64,000 nt of DNA, taken from assembly GCF_000276665.1 (NCBI RefSeq), contig NW_004955487.1:7682610-7746609 (forward strand), read 5' to 3'. Source of the stretch: Chinchilla lanigera (Eukaryota > Chordata > Mammalia > Rodentia > Chinchillidae). The position numbers were made by a program, and so were the translations under genes. Below, piece after piece: positions 1 through 13,259 of this stretch. Position 1 is the first letter of the stretch, and each line of letters starts with the position of its first letter. The notes under the pieces were generated by a model. It did not search any database. It was not told where the DNA came from and worked only from the letters and a program-made list of their open reading frames with translations.

Positions 1-1690
1 ATCATGTACAGCTTGCATACTGTTCTTAATTTCCTGTGAGCAAAGAATCCCTGGAGCTCTTTGATGCCCCCATGAGACTCAGAATAAGGGAAGCACATAC
101 CCAGCAATGCCCCTCAGTGTGCACAAGAAGGTTAAAGTCTTCTGAGAGAGGCAGGTGTTATATCCTTTCACTCTTGTGAGGCTTGACTATATGAGAAAAC
201 CACTTACACTGAAAATAATGACAGCAGAGGAAAGGGAAAATGGAGTAATAATGTTCCGTTTTCTTTCAGTCCTCTCATGGTCATCAGCAACTCAAAAGGA
301 AAACTTGTTGGTAGAAGTTGTTCAGAGAAAGTGAAAATAAAAATTGAGATAGTTTTGTACATTCTTTCCACTGTATCAGTGAGAACCAAATTCATTTATG
401 CACTGAGAAGTACAAATGATGCAGCACTAGTTATTAAATATATGAATGAAATGCTCTCACATTCACATTTATTATTTGTACTATATAATATAAACATAAA
501 CAGTAAAATTCTTGGTAAGGGTTTAACATTTGAACTCATCTTTAATTAGAAGGATGTTACAGAGTAAATAGGAGTAAAATATATGACATTTTGAGAGACA
601 GTAAGGAGGAAGGAAAAAGCTTTGGATGAACTTCCTGTCCTGGTATCATTTTCCTGTTTTCTGATAAAAAAGAGCCCCATATTTTCATTTTGAACTGAGT
701 CCTGGAGAAAGTGTTTGCAATAAAACTAGACCTCAGCAGACTTGAGAATTTAAATCCTGTGCATTCCAAAGACAGGAATTGCCCTTGGCTATCTCCTGGG
801 AGATGAAGTCTGGGCCCTTGAGAAATCTGTTATATCACGACTACAGGCCAGGGCACTTTCTTTGCCCTAACAAGGCTACTTTTAGTGAATTCCCTCGTTT
901 CTTTACCTGGAGCTCAGGACCATGGTATATCAGTTTGAGCTCTGGAGAACAGCTGGTGAAGAGCTTCGATCTGTTACGTAGGTTACTCCATGCCTCTGTG
1001 ATTGACCCCTACTGAGAACCCTGGCCTTCCAGGTTCAGGTGAACTTTCCTAACTAGTGATTTTCTGTACACTTGTCACATGTCACTGGTGGGACAGGGAA
1101 CCATCCAAAAGAATAAGCTAGAAGCTTGTGTTTGTAGTTTTCTGGACTCTGTCCTATGCACCTGTTACCTCTGCTGATATTAATCTGTATCTTTTTACGT
1201 AATGAATGATGGCTGTGAATATGACAGCTTTGCAGAATTTTGTGAGTCTTTCTAGACAATATTTCAATCTGAGCTACTGACCCTGTTTTCTCAGTTGGAA
1301 GTTGGGAAAACACACTTAATAGCCCCACCAAGTTGGAACAGCATATTTCATAGTCTCGACAAGAAAACAATGAATAGGACGTATGTTTCTCCCAATATGA
1401 AGTGAAGGTGCTAGGCTAAAAAAAGAAAGAAAGGTTGATGGGAAACAAAGGTTGTATGTGTATGTAAGTATTTATCATTGTTCTCAGTCATATGTCACTT
1501 TCGAATGAGGAGAGACTCTGAGATATTTGCCATTGGTGATTTCACTCTGTGACCACCAGGAAATGTACTTATATAACTCACGGCAGTGAGGCTACCTTAA
1601 TCTTAATATAAAATGGAATCTAAACTGACCACCTGTCAACACCACAGTCATTGTTACATTGCTCATTGTTATATATGAGTATCCTTCAAT
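1..1690. other. Unassigned AT-rich sequence
   Basis: No gene, RNA or interspersed repeat is recognised. The open stretches here are under about 110 codons on both strands, have no recognisable protein family, and are not flanked by convincing splice signals. Confidence 0.5.
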
Positions 1691-1694
1691 TATC

Positions 1695-2585
1695 AGGTGA
1701 ATGATATTCATGTAAGTATGACTATATATAATATACTTAAATGTTTATCTGTTCATTTGCCTGTGTACCTGTACATCTGTCAATAGACATAAGTTACTTT
1801 CACCTTTTTCCTACTGTGAATAATGCCACTATAGTCATGCATATATAAATATCTCTTAGAAAAATATTTTAATTATTTTAAATATTTCAGAAGTAGATCT
1901 TCTGGATCCTGTAGTAACTTCATTTTTTGTTTCTTTGAGGAAAGATCTTACTCTTCCACAATAGTTGCACCATTTAAATTTCCACCAAAAGTGCATAGGA
2001 TTCCAGTTGCTCTTCAGTTGCACTAATACATTTTTTAAAATATATTTTAGTCAGCTAGGGAGTGTGGGATGGTATATTTTTATGGTTTTAGTCTGCATTC
2101 TCCTTGCCATAAGCTATGTGGGATACATTTTCATGTGCACTCTGGCCAGGTACTCTTTATAGAAATGTCTACTGCAACCCTTATTGTATTTTTAATTAGG
2201 TGATTGTTTCTGATTAGTTGGAATAATTCTTTACATTTTCTGGATATTAATGGATTTTCAAGTGTACAATTTGAAAATATTTTATCTCGTTTTATGAGTT
2301 TCCTTTGTGTTTTATGACCTTTGAAACCTAGAACTCTTAATTTTTATTTAGCCTATTCAAATTGTTTTTTCTTATATTGTCCCCACTTTTGGTAGCTTAT
2401 CCAAGGAAAGACACTAAATTCAATACCACAAATCTGTCACTTTGTATTTTCTTCTAAGAGCTGTATAAGTTTGGCTCTTAGATTCAGTATGTCGTCATTT
2501 CAAGGTAATTTTTGTATGTACTGTAAAGTCGGGATCCAACTTCATTTTTTTTTTGCATGCAGGTTTACACTTGGTATGTCTCTGG
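1695..2585 (-). mobile_element. Old L1 LINE fragment (ORF2 C-terminal/3' region), antisense
   Basis: Read on the plus strand this follows the familiar antisense order of an L1 3' region. A 'gttcatttgcctgtg' Greek-key-like stretch and 'tgtgaataatgcc' come first, then 'tttccaccaaaagtgcata', then 'gaaatgtct', then 'tctggatattaatgg', and finally 'gggatccaacttcat' near 2530. Many substitutions and indels break every frame, so this is an ancient L1M-type copy. It is recognised from remembered similarity to mammalian L1, not from an alignment. Confidence 0.75.
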
Positions 2586-2599
2586 TAATTGTAGCCAGA

Positions 2600-3164
2600 G
2601 AAGTTTTGTTAGAGAATTAGGAATGATTATGAACGTCAGCATAAACTATGCTAAAACTGATGAACAGAAATCATTTTAAATATTACTTTTGCAAAACAGC
2701 CTCAAAAAACACACATTGCTTTCAGTTACAGATCCAAATTTTTAAAATATTGAATAAGAATCTCTTTCCTATAGTCAAGCCATGTTCCTTCCCTACTAAG
2801 CACCTTCAATTTCTAGATGAATAAATGTTTCTATCTATGTCCCTGCTACTTGGTTTCTCAGGTCGCCTCCCTGCTGGTTTCTGTCATGATTTTCTAATTC
2901 ACATTTCAAATGGACCCTAGATATCTTATTTGGAAGATGCATACTTTCCTCTTCCTCAGTAGCTACTATTTCTACACCTTGGTTATGTATATACTCTGTG
3001 AATGCTTTGGATTTTACCCTGTGATGCTTGTATATGCATTACACTAGAATTGCCCATGCCTGCTCTTCAAAAAGAGTAAAAATACTTCTTTTCTCAGAAT
3101 CTCCAGTCTTTCTTTTTAGAACATAAATGAGGCACTTGAGAAATTCGTGTTGCATAAGGCTTTG

Positions 3165-3165
<1 letters not shown>
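2600..3165. other. Unassigned sequence
   Basis: Nothing recognisable between the L1 fragment and the microsatellite. Confidence 0.4.

Positions 3166-3167
<2 letters not shown>

Positions 3168-3207
<40 letters not shown>
3168..3207. repeat. (TG)n microsatellite
   Basis: About 20 uninterrupted TG dinucleotides. Such pure arrays are usually length-polymorphic. Confidence 0.95.
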
Positions 3208-3209
<2 letters not shown>

Positions 3210-3210
<1 letters not shown>

Positions 3211-5425
3211 ATTCAGGCTCATTCTGAAGAGTTTCTACCACAAAGTTTTTATTGTGTGCACTCTTGGTATTGAATTTTGTTGAATCATTTTCTGTTTATA
3301 ATATTCAAAATTTGGAAAAGCAATCCAGTGGCAAGTTTTCACATAATAACATGTCAAGATCTTTAAATATAAGTCAAATAACAGCAAAATTAGATATACC
3401 TAAAATGATTTCCAAATAAATTCCACATCTAATTCTCCAGTCATGTTATATAAAAGAATCACAGTACCTTAAAAATGGAGAGAAGGAAGCAGATTACCTA
3501 AGGTATTTAAGGCTCAGGAAATAAACTATTGGTAAGTTTTCCAGTTTTTCCTTTTAGTAGAACAACTGCTTAAGACCTGTGAATCACAAACATAGCCAAA
3601 ATCTCAAGAGGTGAGAAAGAAACTATTTAAAAATATGTAACTCAGTCATACATTTGGGCATAAGAGTCTCTTACTCTATCCTGAAGAAGATGTAGATGGC
3701 AGAGTCTCTACACAGGATCCATGCATGTATCCATGCTAAACCTTGGCAGTCACTGATAAAGTACTCAAAAGGGTGGTAGAATCAAAATGCCACCCTGTAT
3801 GAATTGGAGCCTCAGTAGGGAGTCATATCATTATATAACAAACAGGATTAGATCGTGTAGCCCCTGAAATCCATTTTAAGGATTTTTATTTTTGACGTGT
3901 GTAGGGTTAATCAATACATAAATTTCTATAGCCATATTGCATGACAAAGATTCATTTTTCTGTTGAGCTTTGTTCCCAAACTGCTTCCTTCTCCTGATCT
4001 CTTGTTGCAAGTTCTTCCAAATACCTCCCAGCTTTGGTTTCTTTTATGCCATCCCATTTTCTTCAAGATAGTATCCAAGTTTTAAATAAGTCCTGCAGGA
4101 CTGCCAGAGACAGGGTTCTACATTTCTTTCTAGTTTCATCCATCAGCATCCTGCACCTTGAACAGTATTCTCCATGAAATGAGACAGTTTCAGTCCCTCT
4201 CAGTGTAATGAAGGTGCATGCTTCTGTCCCTATTTGATCAGTTCTCTTTGTCTGAAATGTTCTACTTTCCTACTTTCTCAATCTTTTTAACAAAGGTTGA
4301 CCTACTTGCTTCTGCAGACTCAACTGAATTTCCTCTCTAGAAACTGTTCCATCAAGACTTTAATTTGGTGGATCAAACCTTCTTTGGTATTTTCTTCTTA
4401 CACATATATTTATTGTGACATATCATATTCTGATAATTTTATATTAAATATTTGTTTCCTTCATTAGACATTCTATTAATAAGGGAAAATTACAATCCAA
4501 ATTTTTAGTTTAATTGCCTGGGCTTTCTGGAGTATTCAAAATTCAAAAACTATCCTCCATAATATTAAAGAATAGTAAAATAAAAACTAGAACTAACTTA
4601 TTTAATGGAACATCATCTGGTGACTTTAGGGTTATCTTAAATGAGACAAAAACAGAGATAAACAAAAATTAGCATTAATCATTAATATGAGGTGCAGCCC
4701 ATTATATTTCTGGAAATCAAATTTGTTAATTTTATTTTTGTGGTAGAAAAGATTGCATTCCAGGCTTTCCAACTATAAACAAGTGTGGAATAAAAGTTTT
4801 GGATGTCGTGTAAGAGTCTTAATTTTAGAGTTCTGTAGTTAATGCCTTTGCTTTTTTAAAATTTTATTTGCTTGGCAAAGCTATTACGCACTCTGCAATA
4901 TTCAGAAGATTATTTCTTTTTAAACTGAGCTTCTTTAATTCCAGATACATAAATGGGCTATAATTCAGAGTGAAATGTGTCATTATAGTCTAACAGCATT
5001 TATAAATGTTCATGGATGTTAAATTACAGGCCATTCAGACTGTTTGTTAGAAGAGTGCATGTGCGTGTACATTGGGCAATGCATAATGAGAAAATTCATC
5101 TTCATGTTTGGCTTCACAGTCTATTTCTGTATCTTGGACTACTTTAATTCATCATTTAAACCTGGCTTTCAATCTTTCTACTGAAAAGTGTTTGTAATGG
5201 GGCCAATCAGTGCTGCAAACAGAAGTTTATGGATGCTTATTTATCTGGAGAAGTGTATGATTAAATTGTGGCAGATTTTTCTTAATAGTTTAATCTCATC
5301 TATGTAACCCTAAAAGAAAGCATTCTTATTAAGGTACTGAATAACATGAGTAATATTTGATCTGTAAGTTTCCCAAACAGCCATACCTTCACTTACACAT
5401 TATTAGTGTTATTAATATTATTACA
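3210..5425. other. Unassigned AT-rich sequence
   Basis: About 2.2 kb with no recognisable gene or repeat and no long open frame. Scattered A/T runs only. Confidence 0.4.
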
Positions 5426-5430
5426 GTTAT

Positions 5431-5640
5431 TGCTAATGGGGTCCTGAAGATCAAAACCTGTGATGCACTACTACTGAGCTATATCTTTAACTTTTTTATT
5501 TTATTTTTTATAATCTTGAGTCAGGGTCTCGTGAAATGCTCCAGCATAACTTAAATTTGCCATCTTCCTACTTCAACTTCCCTGATTGCTGGGATTACAG
5601 ATGTGTGCCACAGCATCTGCATCCAATATTTTGGGGGAGT
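5431..5640 (-). mobile_element. Degraded B1-dID SINE, antisense
   Basis: The left part (about 5436-5490) is the reverse of an ID-like tail ('actactgagctatatcttt'). The right part (about 5515-5630) is the reverse of a 7SL-derived monomer, with 'gattgctgggattacagat' as its hallmark. The two-part order is that of the composite B1-dID SINE. It is heavily diverged, hence old. Confidence 0.7.
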
Positions 5641-5644
5641 TTAA

Positions 5645-7735
5645 TGAATTACTACACTTTTGCCAGTGTAATTGCTCTTGTTTTTATTTTATTGCATAAA
5701 TTGCAAAATAGATTGAGCTGGAGAGTTCATTAAGCTTGTAAATGCACATAGTAAGTTCTTAATCAATGGAGGAATGCCATTTGCCACAGAATGATTTGTT
5801 TATATTCTTTGTACTCTCATCAATTAATTAACTCTTAGTCTCACATTCTTTCTAGAAGATAAACATATCAAAATCTCTCATGTTAGAGATTATTCCATGA
5901 AATCATAAACTGAGTGAAGTAATTGCTTTTGCACTTGAATTTCTCAGATACTTAGGTTCATGAATATCATGAGATTTAAGATATTGGTGATTTCTACCTA
6001 TGTCCTCTGCTGTGTTTCACATGACACAAACACAATTCTACATACTTGTATATGGGTTATATCATGAGTATTTTTCATCTACTTGTGAAATAAAGTTATC
6101 TTATTCTTTGTAAGGCAAGTCAAATTGAAAATTTTTATTATAAATTGAATATTACTATGCATTTCCATGATGTTGGATAAAGAATACTTAAGCTGACTTT
6201 AAATTTAAGAAAAAGACTTAAGAAAAGAATTTCCTTTGAGAGATCCAACTCATAACCCAGCAGGTTATTTTTGGACCTGAAGGAACAGGTTTCTCTTTTG
6301 TTCTATGTAGTTTTTGCTGTTGTGCTGTATTTTTCCAAAGAATTCACTGTCAAAAACACACAATTTGGGTATATTATACAGTTGGAGAGCTGTGCCACTC
6401 ACAGTAAATTCATAATTATTTGATGGTCAAACATTTTTCTGAAATTTCAGAGATCCTTCATAAATGGGAAAGTTAAGTAAAAGACAAAAAAACAGAATGA
6501 AATCATCTAGACAAGATCCCTTTGAACGAACTTCAGTCCCAGGCTGTGGTTCTTCTCTTGCAACTGGGGGATCTAATAACCAGAATTTATTTTTTAGTTC
6601 CTTGAAAAAAGATTTATGTTACTATCTGTTTCTTTCTTCATAAGAATCTTTTGGGTTTATGTCTCTTATTGAGTAATTACTTTGAAGATAACACACAGTA
6701 TAACTGTTGTTATTCTCTTATTTGGTTATGAAAATATATTTTGCTTTTTCATAAAATAAAATATGTACTAAAACACTTTTTTTATGGTTTAAGTCAACAT
6801 GAGAGTAAAAATTCATCTTGTGGACCTTCCAACAATTTCTAACTTGCTTTGTGTAGTTATAAGCCATAAAAGGAAAATGACAATAAATCATTTTTTATAT
6901 TTCACAGTTGTAAAAAAAAATCCAGAGACTTTGGGAACAATGCCATTTGTCATTAATATTGGTAATATCTCTACAGTCTTTATACAAATCTTTTACCATT
7001 TTGTTTCTGAGGTATTAATCAACTCTAAAATTCTAATAAGTTATTATGATTATGAGAACTAAGAAAAAGATGATTTAAAATCTGACTTCTTATTTATGGA
7101 CCAGACTCTAGATACAGTGACATATTGTACCTATTGTCCTGGATAGCTCAAAACTTATTCAACACTTTTAACCCCTATTTTATCATAGCTGATTTAATCA
7201 GACTCTTAATCTACGTGTGTGTGCATGCGTGCACTACCTACATATTCATACCAACCTTAATTCAGTTACCCCATTTAGAAAATATGGTGGGAGTGGTCTT
7301 AATCTTTTCTTTCACTCCATTCAAATATTTATATTTTGTCTTATTAGCAAGACCTAGACTCAGCCTAATCTCTACACCTCTGTTTTCTTTTCTAACTTGT
7401 ATGATTTGAATTCAATTTCTAATTAACTCTTGTACATGTAAAAGTTATAGTAAATCACCTAAATTGTAATTTCACCCTAATTACTTATCATTTTCCCCTG
7501 TTATTGGATGCTTATGTAGTTTCCATTTTCACAAATATGAGCAGTATTTGTGCAGAAATAACTATATTCCATATTGGTCTCTCATTAAAGCCTATTAGTA
7601 TTTATGTGATAGCATCATATTGACTTAGTCTGTTTTCAGATAGTGAAATATATTATCAAGAAAGTCAGGTACTTGTCATATTATTGTGAACCACAAAGCA
7701 AAGCTTTTATCAGTTACTACAATAATTGACAGACC
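5645..7735. other. Unassigned AT-rich sequence
   Basis: About 2.1 kb with no identified gene or repeat. Two open stretches of about 90 codons (6799-7062 and 7125-7409) show only low-complexity hydrophobic translation expected from AT-rich DNA. Confidence 0.4.
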
Positions 7736-7739
7736 TTTA

Positions 7740-7995
7740 GCCAATCTTGTCAATTTTATTTAATCTTTCAAAGAAACAACTCTTTGGCTCATTCATTCTT
7801 TGTATTTTTTTTTAGTCTCCATTGCATTAATTTCTGCTCTGATCTTTATAATTTCCTCCCTTGTATGAGTTTTGGGCTTGACTTGCTCTTCTTTTTGTAG
7901 AAGCTTGAGGTGCAACATTAGGTTGTTTTCTCAACTCACGCTGTTTTTCTGATATTAGAGTTTACCTTTATAAATTTCCCTCCTAATAAATTATC
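7740..7995 (-). mobile_element. Old L1 ORF2 fragment, antisense
   Basis: The plus strand reads 'tttcaaagaaacaactctttggctcattcattc', then 'ctccattgcattaatttctgctctgat', then 'aggttgttttctcaact', then 'tataaatttccctcc'. This is the order of the reverse complement of the L1 ORF2 region between endonuclease and reverse transcriptase. The reading frame is broken. Confidence 0.75.
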
Positions 7996-7999
7996 ACCT

Positions 8000-8420
8000 C
8001 AGGCTAGACAATTGGTTTAGTGTCCTTAATACTTGCCCCATTAATTAAATGGTCTAATTTCCCTTGCTTTCCATTGCAAACCTCTCCCCTTCTAGTTCCA
8101 TGTATTCTGTCCTCATAATATTCAACTGCATGTCTTTGCAAAATATGCCTCATTTTACCCACCACACACTTTGCTCATGCAACTTTTTAAGAAGTCTAGA
8201 AATGCAAATACTCATTTGAACATGTTTTTCTTCACTAGGCATGAAGCGAATATGAAGAGGATAGTCAGGATGGAAGCTAAAATTTTCAGGGAATATAGGG
8301 AGAATAGTGACATTTAGAATGAGTCTTACTGTGAATGAGATAGAATACCATTTTATTAAACATTTTTAAAATTTTGAACTAAAAAATTGTATCTAATCAA
8401 CTTACCTTTAATCTCAACAT
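8000..8420. other. Unassigned sequence
   Basis: About 420 bp with nothing recognised. The stretch could include further decayed L1. Confidence 0.35.
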
Positions 8421-8424
8421 TGTG

Positions 8425-8520
8425 TTGTGCCTGGGTCTTGCTGTGCTACCCAAATTGGCCTGAAATTCCTAAGCTCAAGTGACCCTTCTGCCTTATCCTC
8501 TCAAATAGCTGGACTGTGTA
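8425..8520 (-). mobile_element. 7SL-derived SINE monomer, antisense
   Basis: 'gggtcttgctgtgctaccc', 'ctcaagtgaccc' and 'aaatagctgg' are the reverse of a B1/proto-B1 monomer. It is diverged and lacks an obvious A-tail. Confidence 0.65.
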
Positions 8521-8704
8521 AATGCTGGAAGATTTAGATTATTTATACAATAACATTTGAGTTAAGACATTAACAAAATTGCAAACCAGCTTTAGTTTCC
8601 ATAATACCATTCTACTATTTTTAATTAAAATGATTATAGAGTTCTATCATCATGTTGAAATATTTGAGTTAATAATTTTAAAAAGAAGAAAGTTTTGCTT
8701 AATG

Positions 8705-9095
8705 ATTTCTGATGTGTCAGTCCATGGCTGGCTCCGTCACTTTTGAACTCTGGCGAGGCAGCATATTATGGTGGTGGGAGCAAGTAGCACAAGAATCCAC
8801 TCACATCCCTGAGGTATGGGAGCCAAGCAACAAAACAAGATGGGAAAGGGCTGGACACAAAACATGTCCTTCAAGGGTACACACCACAGTGACCTACTTC
8901 CTCCAGCTAATCTCACCTATGAAAGCTTCAAGCTCTGCTCAGTTAGGCCATTAAGGTATAAAGCTATCAATGGATGAGTTTAGAACCCCTAGAACTCAAT
9001 CACTTCCCAAAAGTCCCACTTTTGAATATTAATTCACCGAGGACAATGGCTTCAACACAGGAGCATTTGGGGAAAATTTCAGATCCAAACCATAA
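8705..9095 (-). mobile_element. MaLR-type LTR, antisense
   Basis: It opens with 'gtcagtccatggctggctcc' and runs through 'gtgacctacttcctccagc', ending in 'catttggggaaaatttcagatccaaaccata'-type sequence. That is the reverse of the rodent MaLR LTR layout, whose sense start reads TATGGTTTGGATCTGA. About 390 bp, typical for a solitary MaLR LTR. The open frames over it are incidental. Confidence 0.7.
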
Positions 9096-9099
9096 AAAT

Positions 9100-10510
9100 C
9101 TCAACTGTAAAAATAAGATAGCGAGAATTCATGTACATGTGGGACAGGACCTCAACAGCATGATGTGCTGTGCATTTCACCAAAATTTTCTCTTCTTGAA
9201 TCATCTCATGGCCCTCAGAGACCCTGCATCCTACTTGGGCTTACTCTCATGGCTAGGTGAGTGACACCCAGAGCTATCATCTGCAGGGGAAGCTTCTTCC
9301 TTTGGGTGACTTTTACTGTTTCTCAGAACAAGAAGTCTGCCATTGGATTACCATCTTGTTTAAACTCTGCAACAGCTGTTCCTCCAGGTAATAGGAAGAA
9401 GAAAGGGATGGGACAGTACAGTTTTACTTGCACCTCAGGTATTGGAAGGAGGCTGAGATCTGTGCCTGCCAAACCAGTGAAGTATCTGAGAACTGCATTT
9501 AAAATGCTATGGGCTTTTGAGGAGTGATTCATCTTAAAGTAAATTAGCATTAATGCTGAGATATGTTCCCAATAATTATTTGGATTGAAAAGCGTATTCA
9601 GTACCCTGGGTAATAAGTTTTATTTTTCATGGGGCAAATACACAATGGGGAAGATATATAATTTAAGGAGTATGTGAAGATGAATATCAAGGATGCCTAT
9701 GTATGCAGGAATTGGTCATTTGAAATAAACTTTTGAGGCTTACTATTTAAAATAACACAGCTGACAGGGTGTAACAAATACGTCAGTAGTACAATGTGGT
9801 TTTGTATGTTTTGTGTGTTTTCTGGTACAACTCAGAAATACAAGCAAACACTGGAGACAGGAAAATTCATTTATTTCTCCCATGTGGCAAACACATTTTA
9901 TGCTTTAGATAAATGTGCATTTACTTGAATTTATTTGATAATATCCTGAATGCTAATGATAAATATTAACTTCTGCTTATGTTAACAATATATGTGAAAT
10001 TTGTTTATGAAATATGCAGAAACAAATATTATGATATTCTCCCAAAATATAAGTAATATATTAGATTGAAACAATTAAAATTGTGATTATTTAGGTCATA
10101 GATGAATCAATCAGAAGTGTATACAATTCAGCCAAATATTGCAATTACTTTCAATAATTACAGTCATCTGCAAACTATTTAGACCTAAAAAACAATATAT
10201 GCCTTGATACCTGTTATGTGTATTACCCTCTATGAGCACTTCTAGTTAAAGTTCTGCACACAATAATGCTCAGTAACATTTGGTGAGTGAATATGTAAAG
10301 GCATATTTACTATTTGCATTATATGCCTGAATTCCTATGTTGTAGATTTTCAAGAATTCAGGTTTGTTAGACTATATGGAAAAATAATTTCAAAAGGTGC
10401 AATTAAATTACCATGAATTTGGGGTCCAGAAGAATGGAAAATATCACTTGAAGACTTCCTTAATGTCAAGTGAGTTAGAAGCATCTCAGCCTAGATAGAA
10501 GGCATGTATT
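9100..10510. other. Unassigned sequence
   Basis: No gene or repeat recognised. A 9-bp inverted repeat (10326-10334 and 10354-10362, 19-nt loop) is the only local structure noted. Confidence 0.4.
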
Positions 10511-10514
10511 ATTC

Positions 10515-10680
10515 CTGTTAAGAAGTACTTTTTGAGTATCTGGTTCCAAAGACTGCGATAGGTTCTAGTTGTATAAGGTAGAGAAAAGTAATGTTCCTTT
10601 CCAACAAAGTCCTTAGAGAAGTAAATAGAAATTAGCAATGCATCTCACAAGTGTTGTAGTTCAAATTATGGCAATGTATG
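10515..10680. mobile_element. Possible L2-like remnant
   Basis: The string 'ctttttgagtatctggttccaaagact' followed by 'gataggttctagttgtataaggtagag' resembles the 'tattgagcacctactatgtgcc' module of ancient L2 ends. The match is weak and strand is not assigned. Confidence 0.25.
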
Positions 10681-10684
10681 TAGT

Positions 10685-11245
10685 GAAGTACTTCACAGAA
10701 ACATTGAAAATAATAGAAAATAAAATTTGCAATAACATTCCACATCTGAGTTCTAAAGGATGCAAAAAAGTTACTCAGACTGTTGCATATGAGGGACGGA
10801 AGGAAATGTACTTGAGAAGGAATCAGTATTGAGGGAAAGCAAACATGGAACTCCTCAAAGAGCTCTTAGGCATGTCAGTACATCTCACAGTTCAGTCTCA
10901 TCTACTTGCCAGGAGATCATATGTATGAAAGAAATAATACAGATAGCTAATGAAAGGCTGTGAAATTCATAAGAACAGTGGAACTTATCCTGACAACAGC
11001 AGTTTCAAGGATTGGAAGCAAAAAGTAATTTAAGCATATTTTTACTTGAAAAAACCTCCGGCTTCTGTATGGAAAATAGATACAAGGAAACCAGATGGGA
11101 AGCTAGAAACAGATTTTCAGTTTAATCAGGAAAACTTAAGGAAGAAATGGTAAAGATTTAACTCATGCCTTAACCTCAACTTTAGAGGTAGAATTTGAAA
11201 TGAAAAAATTTCCTTACATTATTTTGGGAATAATATAAAAGAATT
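10685..11245. other. Unassigned sequence
   Basis: Nothing recognisable. Confidence 0.4.
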
Positions 11246-11248
11246 ACA

Positions 11249-11425
11249 ACCAGGTATGGTAGTGTATGCCTATAATCCCAATACTTTGGGAGGCTGAGGC
11301 AGAAGGATCACAAATTCAAACCTAGTCTGGGCAGCTTAGAGATTGAGGCCCTGTCTCAATCTAAAAAATAAAACATGCTGGAGATATACCTCTGTGAGAA
11401 GGGCCAGAGTACAATCTCTAGCAGC
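11249..11425 (+). mobile_element. B1-dID SINE
   Basis: A 7SL-like head ('tgcctataatcccaat', 'gggaggctgaggcagaagg', then 'tgtctcaatctaaaaa') is followed by a deleted-ID tail ('acatgctggagatatacctctgtgag' to 'caatctctagcag'). The element ends directly in a CA-rich microsatellite that has replaced or grown from its A-tail. Confidence 0.85.
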
Positions 11426-11436
11426 ACGCGCGCACG

Positions 11437-11470
<34 letters not shown>
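11424..11470. repeat. (CG/CA)n then (CA)n microsatellite
   Basis: CGCGCGCACGCACG followed by about 15 CA units, abutting the 3' end of the SINE. This is the usual birthplace of SINE-tail microsatellites. Confidence 0.95.
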
Positions 11471-11472
<2 letters not shown>

Positions 11473-11474
11473 GA

Positions 11475-12890
11475 AAGAGAGAGAATAAAGAGGTAGCTAT
11501 AAATGATGGTCAAGACCATGGAATACAAGGTCATATTCCTTCTCATAGTGTGGAACACTTTATGAATTACTGTGATATTTCTTGAGAAGGATAAAGAAAA
11601 GAATTTTTTTCTGAGTAAAAAAGTAAAAGGTATGGGAAATTACTAAAGTTTAAAATTTTACACAAGGCATTAATATGACTTATATATTCAATATTCAAAT
11701 ACCATTATTTATTGGGTTTCAGAACACTATATGAAGACAAGAAAAAGGGCAAAGATTATAGCATAGTAATAAAGGGAGCATATCAGTGAGCATTACTCTG
11801 AATTTTAAAGTAAATATCACGGGAAAAGAACAATGCAAGACGTACAGCTTAGAGACAATATATTGTGTAAATCCCCAAATGCAGCGGGATCTAAAATTCA
11901 GCAAACATTAATGGGACCACTACACACATGTGTAAAGGGGATTGCATAGTCTAAAATCCGGGCTACAGAGTAAGTATGCATTGCAATCGTACAGTGTTCT
12001 GCCCTCAAGAAGTGAGACTGTTCCATATGCTCACCAAGACAGAGACATTTTTAATTTAAAAATGTAGATTATTCTGTTCAGAATCTATTCTCTTGACTAC
12101 TCTATCCTGAACATGTTCATTGGCTCCTTGGGGAAGCTGTGTTTTTAAAACTTGAACCCACTTTATGTCATTTAAATCTATCACAAGTAATCATGCTTGA
12201 GATAATCAAATTATCAAGTTTCACTTTTTCACTTCAAGTTCTTAAAAATGAACTTTAAAAAGTCATTACAATGGCTTGGTGCATTCGCGAAGTTTTGGAA
12301 CTAAGCACTCTTTTGTGGCTACCGTCTTCTCTACCTCAAAGAGCAACCTGATCATATGAACATGTTTGTGCAAATCCTTTCTATTGTAATTATTATTTCT
12401 ATCTGATTGATAAACAAGCAGCACTGCTGAAAGAAAATTAAAGGGATGGTCTTTAGTGATAGAAATGGTAGAGATGTATAAATAGCTTTTTATTTTTATA
12501 ACAGCAGAAATTAACATTGATTTGCTACCAAAGTAAAGGCTTGAGCCAAGAACATTGTGTAACACCAGGTTGGAATGAAAGTCTCGAACATTTTGCAAGC
12601 TTTGAAATCCTATTATTCTAATTCACCAGCTTGGATGGTAGATAAATTTTCATCATGCATATTATGTATGAATTTATAATTGCTTCCACTAAATATGCAG
12701 AGACCCTGTTTAAAAAAAATAAGAAAGAAAACATATAACTAAAGTCACTTAGGCATTTTATTGGCTTCAAAAAGAACACTAGCATAACTGTATATGCCTA
12801 GCAATGGACAGACATTCATGTATGCTGACCGTACTTTTAAGCTCTTAAGCCTCGTTTGAAATGAAATCCAGAGAAATGCTACCATTTTGA
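11475..12890. other. Unassigned sequence
   Basis: No gene identified. A minus-strand 110-codon open stretch at 12266-12598 has no recognisable motif. 'gagaccctgtttaaaaaaaa' at about 12701 may be the truncated 3' end of a SINE. Confidence 0.35.
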
Positions 12891-12892
12891 GT

Positions 12893-13255
12893 GATGCATT
12901 AGTTTGGTATAACAAAGTACCGATATGGTCTCACAATTCTGGACTCTGGAGGTCCCAGTGCAAGTTTTCAGCACTATTAGCTTTTCTTAAAGACCGTGAG
13001 TGAAGGATTGTTTCCAATCTTTCTCATTGGCCTGTAGAGATGTCCCTATTCTTGGGTTTTCACTTTTACTTCCTCTGTTGATACATATCCAAATTTCCTC
13101 TTCTTAAGGTGACACTTGCAGTGTCATTTGACCAAATTTTAATAGAATTGCCTCTGGAAAGACCGTGTCTCCAAACGCAATCATGTTTTCAATAACCAGA
13201 GTTTAAAAACTCAACATTTGAATTTTGGGGAAAGACACAATTTAGGCCTTAGCAC
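12893..13255 (-). mobile_element. MLT1-type LTR, antisense
   Basis: The plus strand runs 'attagtttggtataacaaag', 'tctcacaattctgga', 'ctccaaacgcaatcatg' and 'catttgaattttggggaaagacacaattt'. This is the reverse of an MLT1 LTR, whose sense start has 'gaattgtgtccccccaaaattcatatg'. Diverged, about 360 bp. Confidence 0.75.
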
Positions 13256-13259
13256 CTTA

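Noticed and set aside
277..549. 90-codon plus frame near the left edge
   Set aside because: AT-rich composition, no motif, no splice or promoter support.
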